8,697 nt of DNA from Odoribacteraceae bacterium (GCA_031279175.1 JAITJA010000146.1:1-8697), one strand, 5' to 3'; counted from the stretch's first letter, positions 1-7,125 are shown. Program-made: numbers and translations. Notes: a model not told the origin generated them from the letters alone.

Positions 1-57
1 TCGACGCAAGAGCGAATTATTTTTTCGCGTTTTCCCGGTCATCCTGCCCTTCGACTC

Positions 58-74
58 GCGCGAATCGTTCGCGC
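58..74. repeat. Short perfect inverted repeat (7-bp stem, 3-nt loop)
   Basis: GCGCGAA at 58-64 and TTCGCGC at 68-74 are exact reverse complements around a 3-base loop. No T-tract follows on either strand, so it does not look like an intrinsic terminator. It lies just before the 21-bp repeat array. Nothing else in bases 1-102 looks like a gene. The role is unknown, and in GC-rich DNA a stem this short can arise by chance. Confidence 0.4.
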
Positions 75-102
75 CGTTGTCAGTAACGGAGTCTACCGCC
101 AA

Positions 103-372
103 CCACGCGTTGTCGTCCGACCATGCATGGGCGACCGCAATCCATGCACGGGTGACTGCAATCCACGCGACGTCGACTGCAATCCACGCGTGGATCGCGT
201 TCACCCACGCGTGGATCGCGTTCACCCACGCGTGGATTGCGGTTGACCACGCGTGGATTGCGGTTGACCATGCATGGATTGCGTTCACCCATGCATGGAT
301 TGCGGTTGACCATGCATGGATTGCGTTCGCCCATGCATGGTCGACGGACGCCCATGCATGGTCGACTGCACT
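103..372. repeat. Tandem array of 21-bp repeats with a 10-bp palindromic core
   Basis: Twelve complete 21-bp units run without gaps from 121 to 372, after a diverged 18-bp partial unit at 103-120. Units begin at 121, 142, 163, 184, 205, 226, 247, 268, 289, 310, 331 and 352. Ten of the twelve start with a perfect 10-bp palindrome, either CCACGCGTGG (units 4-7) or CCATGCATGG (units 1 and 8-12). Units 2 and 3 break it only in the last bases. The 11-bp remainder is mostly ATYGCGTTCAC or ATTGCGGTTGA; the outer units (1-3, 11, 12) carry diverged versions, often with GTCGAC. With the preceding AT, unit 4 forms a 14-bp palindrome at 182-195. The period equals two turns of B-DNA, so the dyads would face the same side. 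Units are also seven codons long, so several frames stay open through the array. It could be a binding-site array, a structural element, or a degenerate heptapeptide-coding repeat. Function is not established. Confidence 0.95.
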
Positions 373-458
373 CCTTTTGCCATTTTCGGCCTCCCGCCGA
401 CCATCAACGAACAGCAACACGCTATCAACGAGCAATTAACCATTAAAACAGGAAAACC

Positions 459-695
459 ATGCCAAGATCAGGCTGGATGCCCAAGGGCCACGCGGATTTC
501 TACCTCGAGCTCGTCAACGTGACGGGGGGGGCGGGACGAAGCGTGTTTGAAAAGCTGGTGACGTGGCTATCGCGGGGGCAGGAAGAAGAGCCTGGAATGG
601 CCCTTGATATTCCTTGTAAAATGCCGGTAAATTTATTTTCTCTCTTTATTAATTATTTTCGTAACCATTTTATACTTTTGCTACATCCTAAATAG
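459..695 (+). CDS. Small hypothetical ORF, possibly a decayed or truncated gene
   Basis: This 78-codon frame starts at an ATG preceded by an A-rich leader with AACAGGAAAACC, which would suit translation in this phylum. The N-terminus (MPRSGWMPKGHADF) resembles, from memory, the opening of Bacteroidota hypothetical proteins that begin with a charged residue, Trp and Pro. That is a weak lead. After about residue 46 the frame runs into A/T-rich DNA that looks like the promoter of the next gene, and the translation becomes an implausible string of Leu, Phe and Ile. A run of eight G at 524-531 sits inside the frame; gaining or losing one base brings an early stop, so a frameshift may have shortened it. 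It lies between the 21-bp array and the ROK gene, stopping 7 bp before the ROK start. It may be non-coding. No function can be assigned. Confidence 0.3.
   Translation: MPRSGWMPKGHADFYLELVNVTGGAGRSVFEKLVTWLSRGQEEEPGMALDIPCKMPVNLFSLFINYFRNHFILLLHPK
673..680 (+). promoter_or_regulatory. Bacteroidota-type -7 promoter element for the ROK-nagB operon
   Basis: TACTTTTG matches the Bacteroidota sigma-ABfr -7 consensus TAnnTTTG exactly. It ends 22 bp before the ATG at 703, which puts a transcription start near 685-688 and gives a short leader. The surrounding 630-690 is strongly A/T-rich in an otherwise GC-rich window, as expected of a promoter. The -33 element is not clear; TTTA at 645-648 or TTAA at 649-652 are the only weak candidates. 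No Shine-Dalgarno sequence is visible before 703. Confidence 0.65.
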
Positions 696-702
696 AATTC
701 GA

Positions 703-1956
703 ATGGAACATGGATTGTCAAAAAACACGCTGCCCGGGTTGAGAGAAAAACGGGCACAACAAAAGAAAGAGATACTCACTTTCTTCTACAGGCGAGGTAA
801 ACTCTCGAAGCCAGAGATCTGTCGCATGACCAACTTGACCGCGCCGACGATTAACCGGATTATCGGGGAGTTGATAGACACGCGGTGGGTGATCGATTGC
901 GGCGAGGGATCCTCGGCCGGAGGGAAGCGCCCCCACTTGTTCGCCCTGAACCCCGACGCGGCTTACGTGCTTGGGATCGACATCGGGCGCGTGCACCTGA
1001 AGATCGCTATTTTCAACCTCCACAGGGAGGTGGTCGGGAAGATACAGATCTTCCCGTCGTTACTGGAAACGGCGACGAGGGACGAGAACTTCAGCTACCT
1101 GAGCACGAAAGTCAAGGAGGTCATCAAGGCGCTGGAAGTGCCGGCAGACAAGATAAAAGTGGCCGGTGTCGCGCTACCGGGGCTGATCGACAAGGAAGGG
1201 AACTCGTACTCCTACCTGGTGCACGAGAGAACGAACCTCAAGTCGGAGCTGGAACAGTTGCTGGGGATGCCGGTGTTCGTCGACAACGACTCGAACGTGA
1301 TGGCGATCGCGGAGCACACCTTCGGCGTGGCGAGAGGGGCCGACAATGCCTTGTGCATTAGCGTCAACGAGTGCATCGGGCTTGGGATGATCCTGAACGG
1401 GAAGCCCTATTCCGGGGCACAAGGCATGGCTGGAGAATTTGGCCACATCCGCTTACTGGGCGTCGACCTGCCTTGCTATTGCGGCAAGATTGGTTGCCTG
1501 GAGAGCGTTGCCTCGGGCAGGGCCATCGTGACAGCAGCACGCGACGCCATAGCCAAGGGAAGGACCACGGCGATCGCCTCGTGCGCGGGGACGAACGAGA
1601 TCACGCTGGGTAATGTCATCACGGCTGCCCTCCAGGACGATCTTTTCGCTATCGAACTACTGCAACGGGCCGGCGAGAAGATCGGGGAAGGGATCGCGAC
1701 ACTCATTCACCTGTTTAACCCCCGGCTGCTGGTCATCGGCGGGGAGATTGCCGACGCCGGCGACCACATTACCGCCCCGATCCTGCAAACGGTAAATAAA
1801 TACACGCTCAGTCGACTGCGGATCCCGTGCGAGGTGAGATTGAGCAACCTGAACACCCGCGCCGCGATCATGGGGACACTGATGCTGGTGATGCAAGACC
1901 TGTACTACGACGACAATAGCGACTTCTTCCACTTGACAATGAAATTTAAAGAATAA
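703..1956 (+). CDS. ROK-family (NagC/XylR-like) transcriptional regulator
   Basis: This 417-residue protein has the two-part layout of ROK repressors. A winged helix-turn-helix spans about residues 20-65, with the likely HTH at 34-57 (LSKPEICRM...INRIIGEL). A sugar-kinase-like fold follows from about residue 87. The ROK zinc site is intact: H248 in GEFGH, and C258, C260 and C265 in CYCGKIGCLE. The sugar-site VDNDSN is at 193-198. The first phosphate-binding loop, normally DxGGTK in ROK kinases, reads DIGRVHLK from D93, and the second glycine loop reads CIGLGMILNG. Both argue against ATP binding and for a sugar-responsive regulator. Length is normal for ROK repressors. It has its own -7 element, and nagB follows after 16 bp, so the two are probably co-transcribed and locally regulated. 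The ligand is unknown; an amino-sugar phosphate is a reasonable guess from context. Confidence 0.93.
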   Translation: MEHGLSKNTLPGLREKRAQQKKEILTFFYRRGKLSKPEICRMTNLTAPTINRIIGELIDTRWVIDCGEGSSAGGKRPHLFALNPDAAYVLGIDIGRVHLKIAIFNLHREVVGKIQIFPSLLETATRDENFSYLSTKVKEVIKALEVPADKIKVAGVALPGLIDKEGNSYSYLVHERTNLKSELEQLLGMPVFVDNDSNVMAIAEHTFGVARGADNALCISVNECIGLGMILNGKPYSGAQGMAGEFGHIRLLGVDLPCYCGKIGCLESVASGRAIVTAARDAIAKGRTTAIASCAGTNEITLGNVITAALQDDLFAIELLQRAGEKIGEGIATLIHLFNPRLLVIGGEIADAGDHITAPILQTVNKYTLSRLRIPCEVRLSNLNTRAAIMGTLMLVMQDLYYDDNSDFFHLTMKFKE

Positions 1957-1972
1957 CTCAAATACCACTTAC

Positions 1973-3910
1973 ATGACTTTAACATCTAAAATAGTAACAG
2001 GAGAAGGATGCGACCGCTTCGAGAAGATCCCCGTGCAGATATATGCCACCCCGTTACTGGCCGTCAAGGCCATCGCGGCAGAGATAGCCGCGACAATTCG
2101 AGAAAAAGAACGGACGCGACAAGCCTGCGTCCTGGGCCTCGCCACCGGCATGTCGCCAGTCCTGCTGTACAAGGAGCTGGCGCGGATGCACGTGGAAGAA
2201 GGGCTGTCGTTCAAGAACGTGATCACGTTCAACCTGGACGAGTATTACCCCATGCCCAGGGAACTGGAACAGAGCTACTACAATTTCATGCACCGCCACC
2301 TGTTCGATCACGTGGATATCGATCCCGCGAACGTGCATATCCCCGACGGGACGCTGAAGATCGAGGCCGTCGACACCTTTTGCAGGAATTACGAGGCGAG
2401 CATCGAGGCCGCGGGAGGTATTGATATACAAGTCCTGGGTATCGGGCGCACGGGCCATATCGGGTTCAACGAACCTGGATCCCTGCAAACCTCCAAGACG
2501 CGGATCGTGTACCTCGACGACCTGACCCGGAAGGACGCGATCAAGGACTTCGGGGGACGCGATAAAGTGCCGACGCGAGCCATCACGATGGGCGTGGGCA
2601 CGATCATGAAAGCGCGGCGCGTCCTCCTCGTGGCCTGGGGAGAGAAGAAAGCCTCCATCATCAAGACCACGGTGGAAGAACGCGTCACGAGTCGCGTCCC
2701 CGCCACCTTCCTGCAGGAACACCCGAACGTGCAGTTCTTTATCGACGAGAAGGCTGCCAGCGAACTTACCCGCGCGAACTTCCCCTGGCTCGTCAGCGAC
2801 GTGCAATGGGACGACAAGCTCATCCGCAAGGCCGTCGTGTGGCTGTGCCAGAAGGTACAGAAGCCCATACTAAAAGTGGAAAACAAGGACTACGAGGAAC
2901 ACGGCATGAACGCCCTCGTCAAGCGCTTCGGGTCGGCTAACAAGGTCAACATACAAGTCTTTAACGACCTGCAACACACCATCACCGGGTGGCCTGGAGG
3001 GAAGCCCGGGGCCGACGACTCGACGCGCCCGGAAAGGGCCGCCCCCTACCCCAAGCGGGTGCTGGTGTTCAGTCCACATCCCGATGACGACGTGATCTCG
3101 ATGGGCGGTACCCTCGCCCGGCTCGTGGAGCAAGGACACGAGGTGCACGTGGCGTACCAAACCTCCGGGAATATCGCCGTGGCCGACGACTATACCTACC
3201 AGATGATGGATATCGCCGTCAACTTCAGCCACTACATGGAGGGGAACACGCCGCGAATGGAAGAAAATGTCACGCGCCTGAAGGAGATCATCGATAACCG
3301 GCCGACCGGGGATAACGAGCCGGGAGAATTGCTGGAGTACAAGGGAGCTATCCGCCGGGCGGAGGCCCTCGCCGCCTGTCGCTACGTCGGCGTGCCGCGG
3401 GAACGCGTGCATTTCCTGAACCTCCCCTTCTACGAGACAGGCTCCGAGAAGAAGAACCCGCTGGGGCCAGCGGACACGCGCATCATCGTTAACCTGCTCG
3501 AGGAGATCCGCCCGCACCAGGTGTACGCCGCCGGTGACCTGGCCGACCCGCACGGGACACACGGGACGTGCCTCGAGGCAATCCTGCTCGCCTACGACGA
3601 GGTGCACGACAAGGAGTGGTTCAAGGAGTGCTACACCTGGTGGTACCGCGGCGCCTGGCAGGAGTGGAACATCGAGAACGTCGACATGGCCGTCCCCATC
3701 AGCCCGTCCGAGCTGGCCATCAAGCGCCAGGCCATCTACCGGCATTGCTCGCAAAATAACGGCCCCGTCTTCCCGGGGGATGACCCGCGCGAGTTCTGGC
3801 AACGGGCCGAGGAACGTAACCGACACACGGCATACCTCTACGATAAACTCGGCATGGCCGAGTACGAGGCAATGGAGGTGTTCGCGAGATATTACCACGA
3901 GAAAGAGTAA
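1973..3910 (+). CDS. nagB: Glucosamine-6-phosphate deaminase fused to a PIG-L/LmbE-type deacetylase domain
   Basis: The 645-residue protein joins two domains. Residues about 20-280 are a NagB domain, which converts glucosamine-6-phosphate to fructose-6-phosphate and ammonia in the cytoplasm. Visible motifs are GLATGMSP (55-62), the NLDEYY active-site strand with D89-E90, GIGRTGHIGFNEP (156-168) with H162 and E167 matching E. coli H143 and E148, and GEKKA, which carries the phosphate-site lysine. T160 occupies the position of E. coli catalytic D141. After a linker (about 281-360), residues about 362-600 form a PIG-L-type deacetylase with zinc motif HPDDD (H369, D371, D372) and a second histidine pair in DPHGTH (H527, H530). 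E. coli NagB is about 266 residues, so the second domain more than doubles it. This long fusion is familiar in Bacteroidales. It is translated 16 bp after the ROK gene, with no obvious Shine-Dalgarno site, and ends before a strong hairpin. The deacetylase substrate is inferred only. Confidence 0.94.
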   Translation: MTLTSKIVTGEGCDRFEKIPVQIYATPLLAVKAIAAEIAATIREKERTRQACVLGLATGMSPVLLYKELARMHVEEGLSFKNVITFNLDEYYPMPRELEQSYYNFMHRHLFDHVDIDPANVHIPDGTLKIEAVDTFCRNYEASIEAAGGIDIQVLGIGRTGHIGFNEPGSLQTSKTRIVYLDDLTRKDAIKDFGGRDKVPTRAITMGVGTIMKARRVLLVAWGEKKASIIKTTVEERVTSRVPATFLQEHPNVQFFIDEKAASELTRANFPWLVSDVQWDDKLIRKAVVWLCQKVQKPILKVENKDYEEHGMNALVKRFGSANKVNIQVFNDLQHTITGWPGGKPGADDSTRPERAAPYPKRVLVFSPHPDDDVISMGGTLARLVEQGHEVHVAYQTSGNIAVADDYTYQMMDIAVNFSHYMEGNTPRMEENVTRLKEIIDNRPTGDNEPGELLEYKGAIRRAEALAACRYVGVPRERVHFLNLPFYETGSEKKNPLGPADTRIIVNLLEEIRPHQVYAAGDLADPHGTHGTCLEAILLAYDEVHDKEWFKECYTWWYRGAWQEWNIENVDMAVPISPSELAIKRQAIYRHCSQNNGPVFPGDDPREFWQRAEERNRHTAYLYDKLGMAEYEAMEVFARYYHEKE

Positions 3911-3978
3911 CGAAAACAGGTGAAATTAACGCGAGAAGAGAAGAGAATTTTCCCGTTCTCGATAAAAAACTTACCTTC

Positions 3979-4021
3979 GCGACCCCTCGCGGGAATCATT
4001 CTCGCGAGGGGTTGCAGTTTT
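3979..4021 (+). terminator. Strong hairpin terminator after the nagB fusion
   Basis: Bases 3979-3995 pair with 3999-4015 in a 17-bp stem with two G-T wobbles and a 3-base loop (TCA). The core CCCCTCGCG at 3983-3991 pairs perfectly with CGCGAGGGG at 4003-4011. The sequence AGTTTT (4016-4021) follows, a short T-run. An A-run at 3964-3968 upstream would give a T-run on the other strand, so it could act both ways, though no minus-strand gene is nearby. It separates the ROK-nagB unit from ppdK. Confidence 0.75.
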
Positions 4022-4022
4022 C

Positions 4023-4050
4023 TTGCAAGCAAAACAATAATCTTTATTAT
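4023..4050 (+). promoter_or_regulatory. Possible ppdK promoter
   Basis: TTG at 4023-4025 and TATTAT at 4045-4050 are separated by 19 bp, the spacing of Bacteroidota -33 and -7 elements. The -7 half keeps the TA but lacks the TTTG end, so the match is partial. It would place transcription near 4056-4060, about 30 bp before the ppdK ATG. It sits directly after the terminator hairpin, where a separate promoter is expected. Confidence 0.4.
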
Positions 4051-4090
4051 AAACAGCCCGTGCCGAAACGGGATTAAACATTAACTATAG

Positions 4091-6826
4091 ATGAATACAA
4101 AGCATGTTTACACCTTCGGGGATGGAAAAGCCGAAGGAAGAGCGGATATGAGAGACCTGCTCGGCGGCAAGGGAGCTAACCTTGCCGAAATGAACCTCAT
4201 CGGTGTGCCCGTTCCTGCCGGGTTCACGATCACTACCGAAGTATGCACGGTATATAACCAGCAAGGAAGGGATGCCGTACAACGACTCATCGAAAACGAG
4301 GTAAAGAAAGGGATCGCCGGTACCGAGAAGATCATGAACGCCACGTTCGGGTCAAAAGGAGAGACATTCCCGCTCCTCGTCTCCGTGCGCTCCGGCGCCC
4401 GCAAGTCTATGCCCGGCATGATGGATACCGTCCTGAACCTGGGCATGAATGACGACGCCGTCAAGATCCTCGCCGATAAATCAGGCAACCCGCGCTTCGC
4501 CTGGGACTCCTACCGGCGCTTCGTCCAGATGTACGGGGATGTCGTCATGGGAATAACCGCCGCGAAGGGAGAACATAACCCGTTCGAGGCCGAAATCGAC
4601 AAGCTCAAGAAACAAAAAGGAGTACTGAACGACACCGACTTCTCCGTCGAAGACCTGCAATTGCTCGTCGAGCGGTTCAAGCAAGTCGTCAAGGATCGTA
4701 CCGGGAAAACATTCCCCACAGACCCATGGGAGCAACTCTGGGGCGCGATCTGTGCCGTGTTCGACTCATGGATGACAGAAAGAGCTATCCTCTATCGCCG
4801 CCTCGAACAAATCCCCGAGGAATGGGGAACCGCCGTCAACGTGCAGGCAATGGTGTACGGGAACATGGGGGAAACTTCCGCTACCGGCGTGGCCTTTACC
4901 AGGGACGCCGCCACCGGGGAAGATATCTTCAACGGGGAGTATCTCATTAACGCGCAAGGGGAAGACGTCGTCTCCGGCGCGCGCACGCCGCGAGCTATCA
5001 CCATCGAGGGGTCGCGCCGGTGGGCAAAACAACAGGGGAATATTACCGAGGAAACCCGCGCCGCGCACTTCCCGTCCCTCGAGGAGACCATGCCGAAAGC
5101 TTACGCCCAATTGAACGCCGTGCAACAAAAACTGGAAGATTATTTCCACGACATGCAAGACCTCGAGTTCACGATACAAGACGGGAAACTCTGGATGTTG
5201 CAAACCAGAAGCGGGAAACGTACCGGCGCCGCCATGATAAAGATGGCCATCGATATGCTAAGACAAGGCCTCATCGACGAAAAAACCGCCATCGAAAGAC
5301 TCGAGGCAAATAAGCTCGACGAGCTTCTGCACCCCGTCTTCGACAAGGAATCGCTGAGAAAAGCAACTCCCGTGGTCAAGGGACTCGCCGCGTCGCCCGG
5401 CGCCGCCTGCGGACGAGTAGTCTTCTTCGCCGACGAGGCTGAAGAATGGAAGGCCCGCGAGGAAAAAGTAATCCTCGTCCGCCTCGAGACCTCGCCCGAG
5501 GATCTCCGGGGAATGGCCGTGTCGGAAGGAATCCTCACCGCCCGCGGGGGTATGACGTCGCACGCCGCCGTCGTCGCCCGGGGAATGGGAAAATGTTGCG
5601 TCTCGGGAGCGGGTGATATCGAGGTGGACTACGTGAACCGGTGCTTTAAAATCAAAAATACCACTACCGTCATCCGCGAGGGCGACTGGATCTCTCTCAA
5701 CGGTTCCACGGGACAAGTGTACTCCGGTAAAATAGAGACTACCGCCGCCGAGCTCTCCGCCGATTTCGAGACGATCATGAAACTCTCCGACAAGTATACC
5801 CGAATGCATGTCCGGACTAATGCCGACACGCCACGCGACGCGCGCGTTGCACGCGAATTCGGGGCCAGCGGGATAGGATTGTGCCGCACCGAACACATGT
5901 TCTTCGAGGGTGATCGCATCAAGGCCGTGAGAGAGATGATCCTCGCCGAGAACGAAGAGGGACGCCGCCGGGCACTCGAGAAATTGCTCCCCATGCAACG
6001 AGGAGATTTCGAGGGTATCTTCGACGCCATGAATGACCTGCCCGTCACCGTGCGACTTCTCGACCCGCCCCTACACGAGTTCACGCCGAACGACCTGCCC
6101 TCGCAACAGGAAATGGCCAGCGAAATGGGCGTCCCCGTCGAAAAGGTCATCGCCAAGGTTAACGCCCTGCACGAGATCAATCCCATGCTCGGACACCGCG
6201 GATGCCGCCTCGGGAATACTTACCCCGAAATCACCGAGATGCAAGCCCGCGCTATCATCGAGGCCGCCTGTAACCTCAAATTGAAGGGAAAGAATCCAAG
6301 ACCGGAAATCATGGTGCCTCTCGTCGGCGAACTAAAAGAGCTCGAAGAGCAAACCAGGATTATACGCTCCGTCGCCGAACAAGTCTTCAGCGAAAAAGGA
6401 ATACGCGTCGAATATCTCGTCGGGACCATGATCGAGATCCCTCGCGCCGCCCTCACCGCCGACCAGATCGCGAGCGTGGCAGAGTTTTTCTCTTTCGGGA
6501 CAAATGATCTCACGCAGATGACTTACGGGTACTCGCGCGACGATGTCGCCAAGTTCCTCCCCGTCTATATCGAGAAGGGTATCCTGAAAAATGATCCCTT
6601 CGAGATACTCGACAAGAAAGGCGTCGGAAAGCTCATCGAGACTGGCGTCTCCCTCGGACGCTCCACGAAACCAGGACTGAAAGTCGGCGTCTGCGGCGAA
6701 CACGGCGGCGAACCATCTTCCGTCATTTTCTGCCACAAGGTCGGCATGGATTATGTCTCCTGCTCGCCTTACCGCGTCCCCATCGCGCGTCTGGCCGCCG
6801 CGCAAGCAGCTTTACGTTACGCGTGA
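4091..6826 (+). CDS. ppdK: Pyruvate, phosphate dikinase (PPDK)
   Basis: PPDK reversibly converts pyruvate, ATP and phosphate to PEP, AMP and pyrophosphate in the cytoplasm. In anaerobes it often works in the ATP-forming direction using pyrophosphate. The 911-residue length is normal for bacterial PPDK. The N-terminal nucleotide-binding region starts with LLGGKGANLAEM and VPAGFTITTE. The phosphohistidine swivel domain carries GGMTSHAAVVARG, with catalytic H491 and, two residues before it, T489, the residue that PPDK regulatory proteins phosphorylate in plants and some bacteria. The C-terminal PEP/pyruvate barrel has GIGLCRTEHMF, GTMIEIPRA, FGTNDLTQM and the closing CGEHGGEPSS with C868 as the expected proton donor. 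All key residues look intact. The ATG follows an A/T-rich leader without a Shine-Dalgarno site. The gene lies between two terminators and is probably monocistronic. No PPDK regulatory protein gene is in the window. Confidence 0.98.
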   Translation: MNTKHVYTFGDGKAEGRADMRDLLGGKGANLAEMNLIGVPVPAGFTITTEVCTVYNQQGRDAVQRLIENEVKKGIAGTEKIMNATFGSKGETFPLLVSVRSGARKSMPGMMDTVLNLGMNDDAVKILADKSGNPRFAWDSYRRFVQMYGDVVMGITAAKGEHNPFEAEIDKLKKQKGVLNDTDFSVEDLQLLVERFKQVVKDRTGKTFPTDPWEQLWGAICAVFDSWMTERAILYRRLEQIPEEWGTAVNVQAMVYGNMGETSATGVAFTRDAATGEDIFNGEYLINAQGEDVVSGARTPRAITIEGSRRWAKQQGNITEETRAAHFPSLEETMPKAYAQLNAVQQKLEDYFHDMQDLEFTIQDGKLWMLQTRSGKRTGAAMIKMAIDMLRQGLIDEKTAIERLEANKLDELLHPVFDKESLRKATPVVKGLAASPGAACGRVVFFADEAEEWKAREEKVILVRLETSPEDLRGMAVSEGILTARGGMTSHAAVVARGMGKCCVSGAGDIEVDYVNRCFKIKNTTTVIREGDWISLNGSTGQVYSGKIETTAAELSADFETIMKLSDKYTRMHVRTNADTPRDARVAREFGASGIGLCRTEHMFFEGDRIKAVREMILAENEEGRRRALEKLLPMQRGDFEGIFDAMNDLPVTVRLLDPPLHEFTPNDLPSQQEMASEMGVPVEKVIAKVNALHEINPMLGHRGCRLGNTYPEITEMQARAIIEAACNLKLKGKNPRPEIMVPLVGELKELEEQTRIIRSVAEQVFSEKGIRVEYLVGTMIEIPRAALTADQIASVAEFFSFGTNDLTQMTYGYSRDDVAKFLPVYIEKGILKNDPFEILDKKGVGKLIETGVSLGRSTKPGLKVGVCGEHGGEPSSVIFCHKVGMDYVSCSPYRVPIARLAAAQAALRYA

Positions 6827-6851
6827 TAAATTTTCGCGTCGAGAAGAAAAT

Positions 6852-6883
6852 AGAGAGCTGCCCTCACGGGTAGCTCTTTTTTT
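6852..6883 (+). terminator. Intrinsic terminator after ppdK
   Basis: GAGCTGCCC at 6855-6863 pairs with GGGTAGCTC at 6868-6876 (one G-T wobble) around the loop TCAC, and A6854 adds a pair with T6877. Seven T follow at 6877-6883. It begins about 25 bp after the ppdK stop and is a textbook rho-independent terminator. Confidence 0.93.
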
Positions 6884-7125
6884 ATGCCCGCCGAAAGCGT
6901 CGCCGCGTATCTACCACCGCACGATCACGATTCACGGGAGATTAACGCGCGAAATATACCCGGCTGCCCGGGTTCCCGGCAGGAAGACCATCAAGTGTCA
7001 CCTGACAGTCTCGCGTTGTCCTGTTAGAACATTGCATTGTCCAGTTTGAATCTTGAATTTAATGGATTTGTTTTATCAAACCGATTGCTAACTTCGTGGC
7101 CGGGAAACCCTAAAAAGATAAGAAT
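6884..7125 (+). promoter_or_regulatory. Intergenic regulatory region with gapped dyads and a 21-bp-spaced direct repeat
   Basis: No convincing gene lies here. Two short dyads with 2-base gaps are visible: TGTCA-CC-TGACA at 6996-7007 and TGTT-AG-AACA at 7022-7031. TTGTCCTGTTAGAAC at 7016-7030 recurs as TTGTCCAGTTTGAAT at 7037-7051, with 12 of 15 positions equal and a 21-bp start-to-start distance. A possible weak -7 element, TGGATTTG at 7063-7070, departs from TAnnTTTG by one base and has no well-spaced -33 partner. The leader before the next ATG (CCTAAAAAGATAAGAAT) is purine-rich, with no strong Shine-Dalgarno site. The region probably controls the downstream thioredoxin-like gene, but no regulator can be named. 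Confidence 0.4.

Noticed and set aside
12..33. Possible weak terminator hairpin at the window start
   Set aside because: GCGAA at 12-16 and TTCGC at 24-28 pair over only 5 bp with a 7-base loop, and the T-run lies mostly in the loop. There is no upstream gene in view to terminate.
103..372. CRISPR-like array
   Set aside because: Units are 21 bp with no unique spacers: the variable parts are only 11 bp and come in a few repeated types. No cas gene is present.
77..439. A 120-codon protein gene across the repeat array
   Set aside because: It needs a TTG start, shows no ribosome site, and every frame stays open because the unit is a multiple of three without stops. Kept only as a finding.
2870..3898. 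Minus-strand ORF of 342 codons
   Set aside because: It is antisense to the PIG-L half of the nagB fusion. Codon bias in GC-rich DNA leaves the opposite strand open, and no protein motif is seen.
6753..7049. Plus-strand ORF crossing the end of ppdK
   Set aside because: It overlaps the conserved ppdK C-terminus in another frame and reads through the intrinsic terminator. The product looks random.
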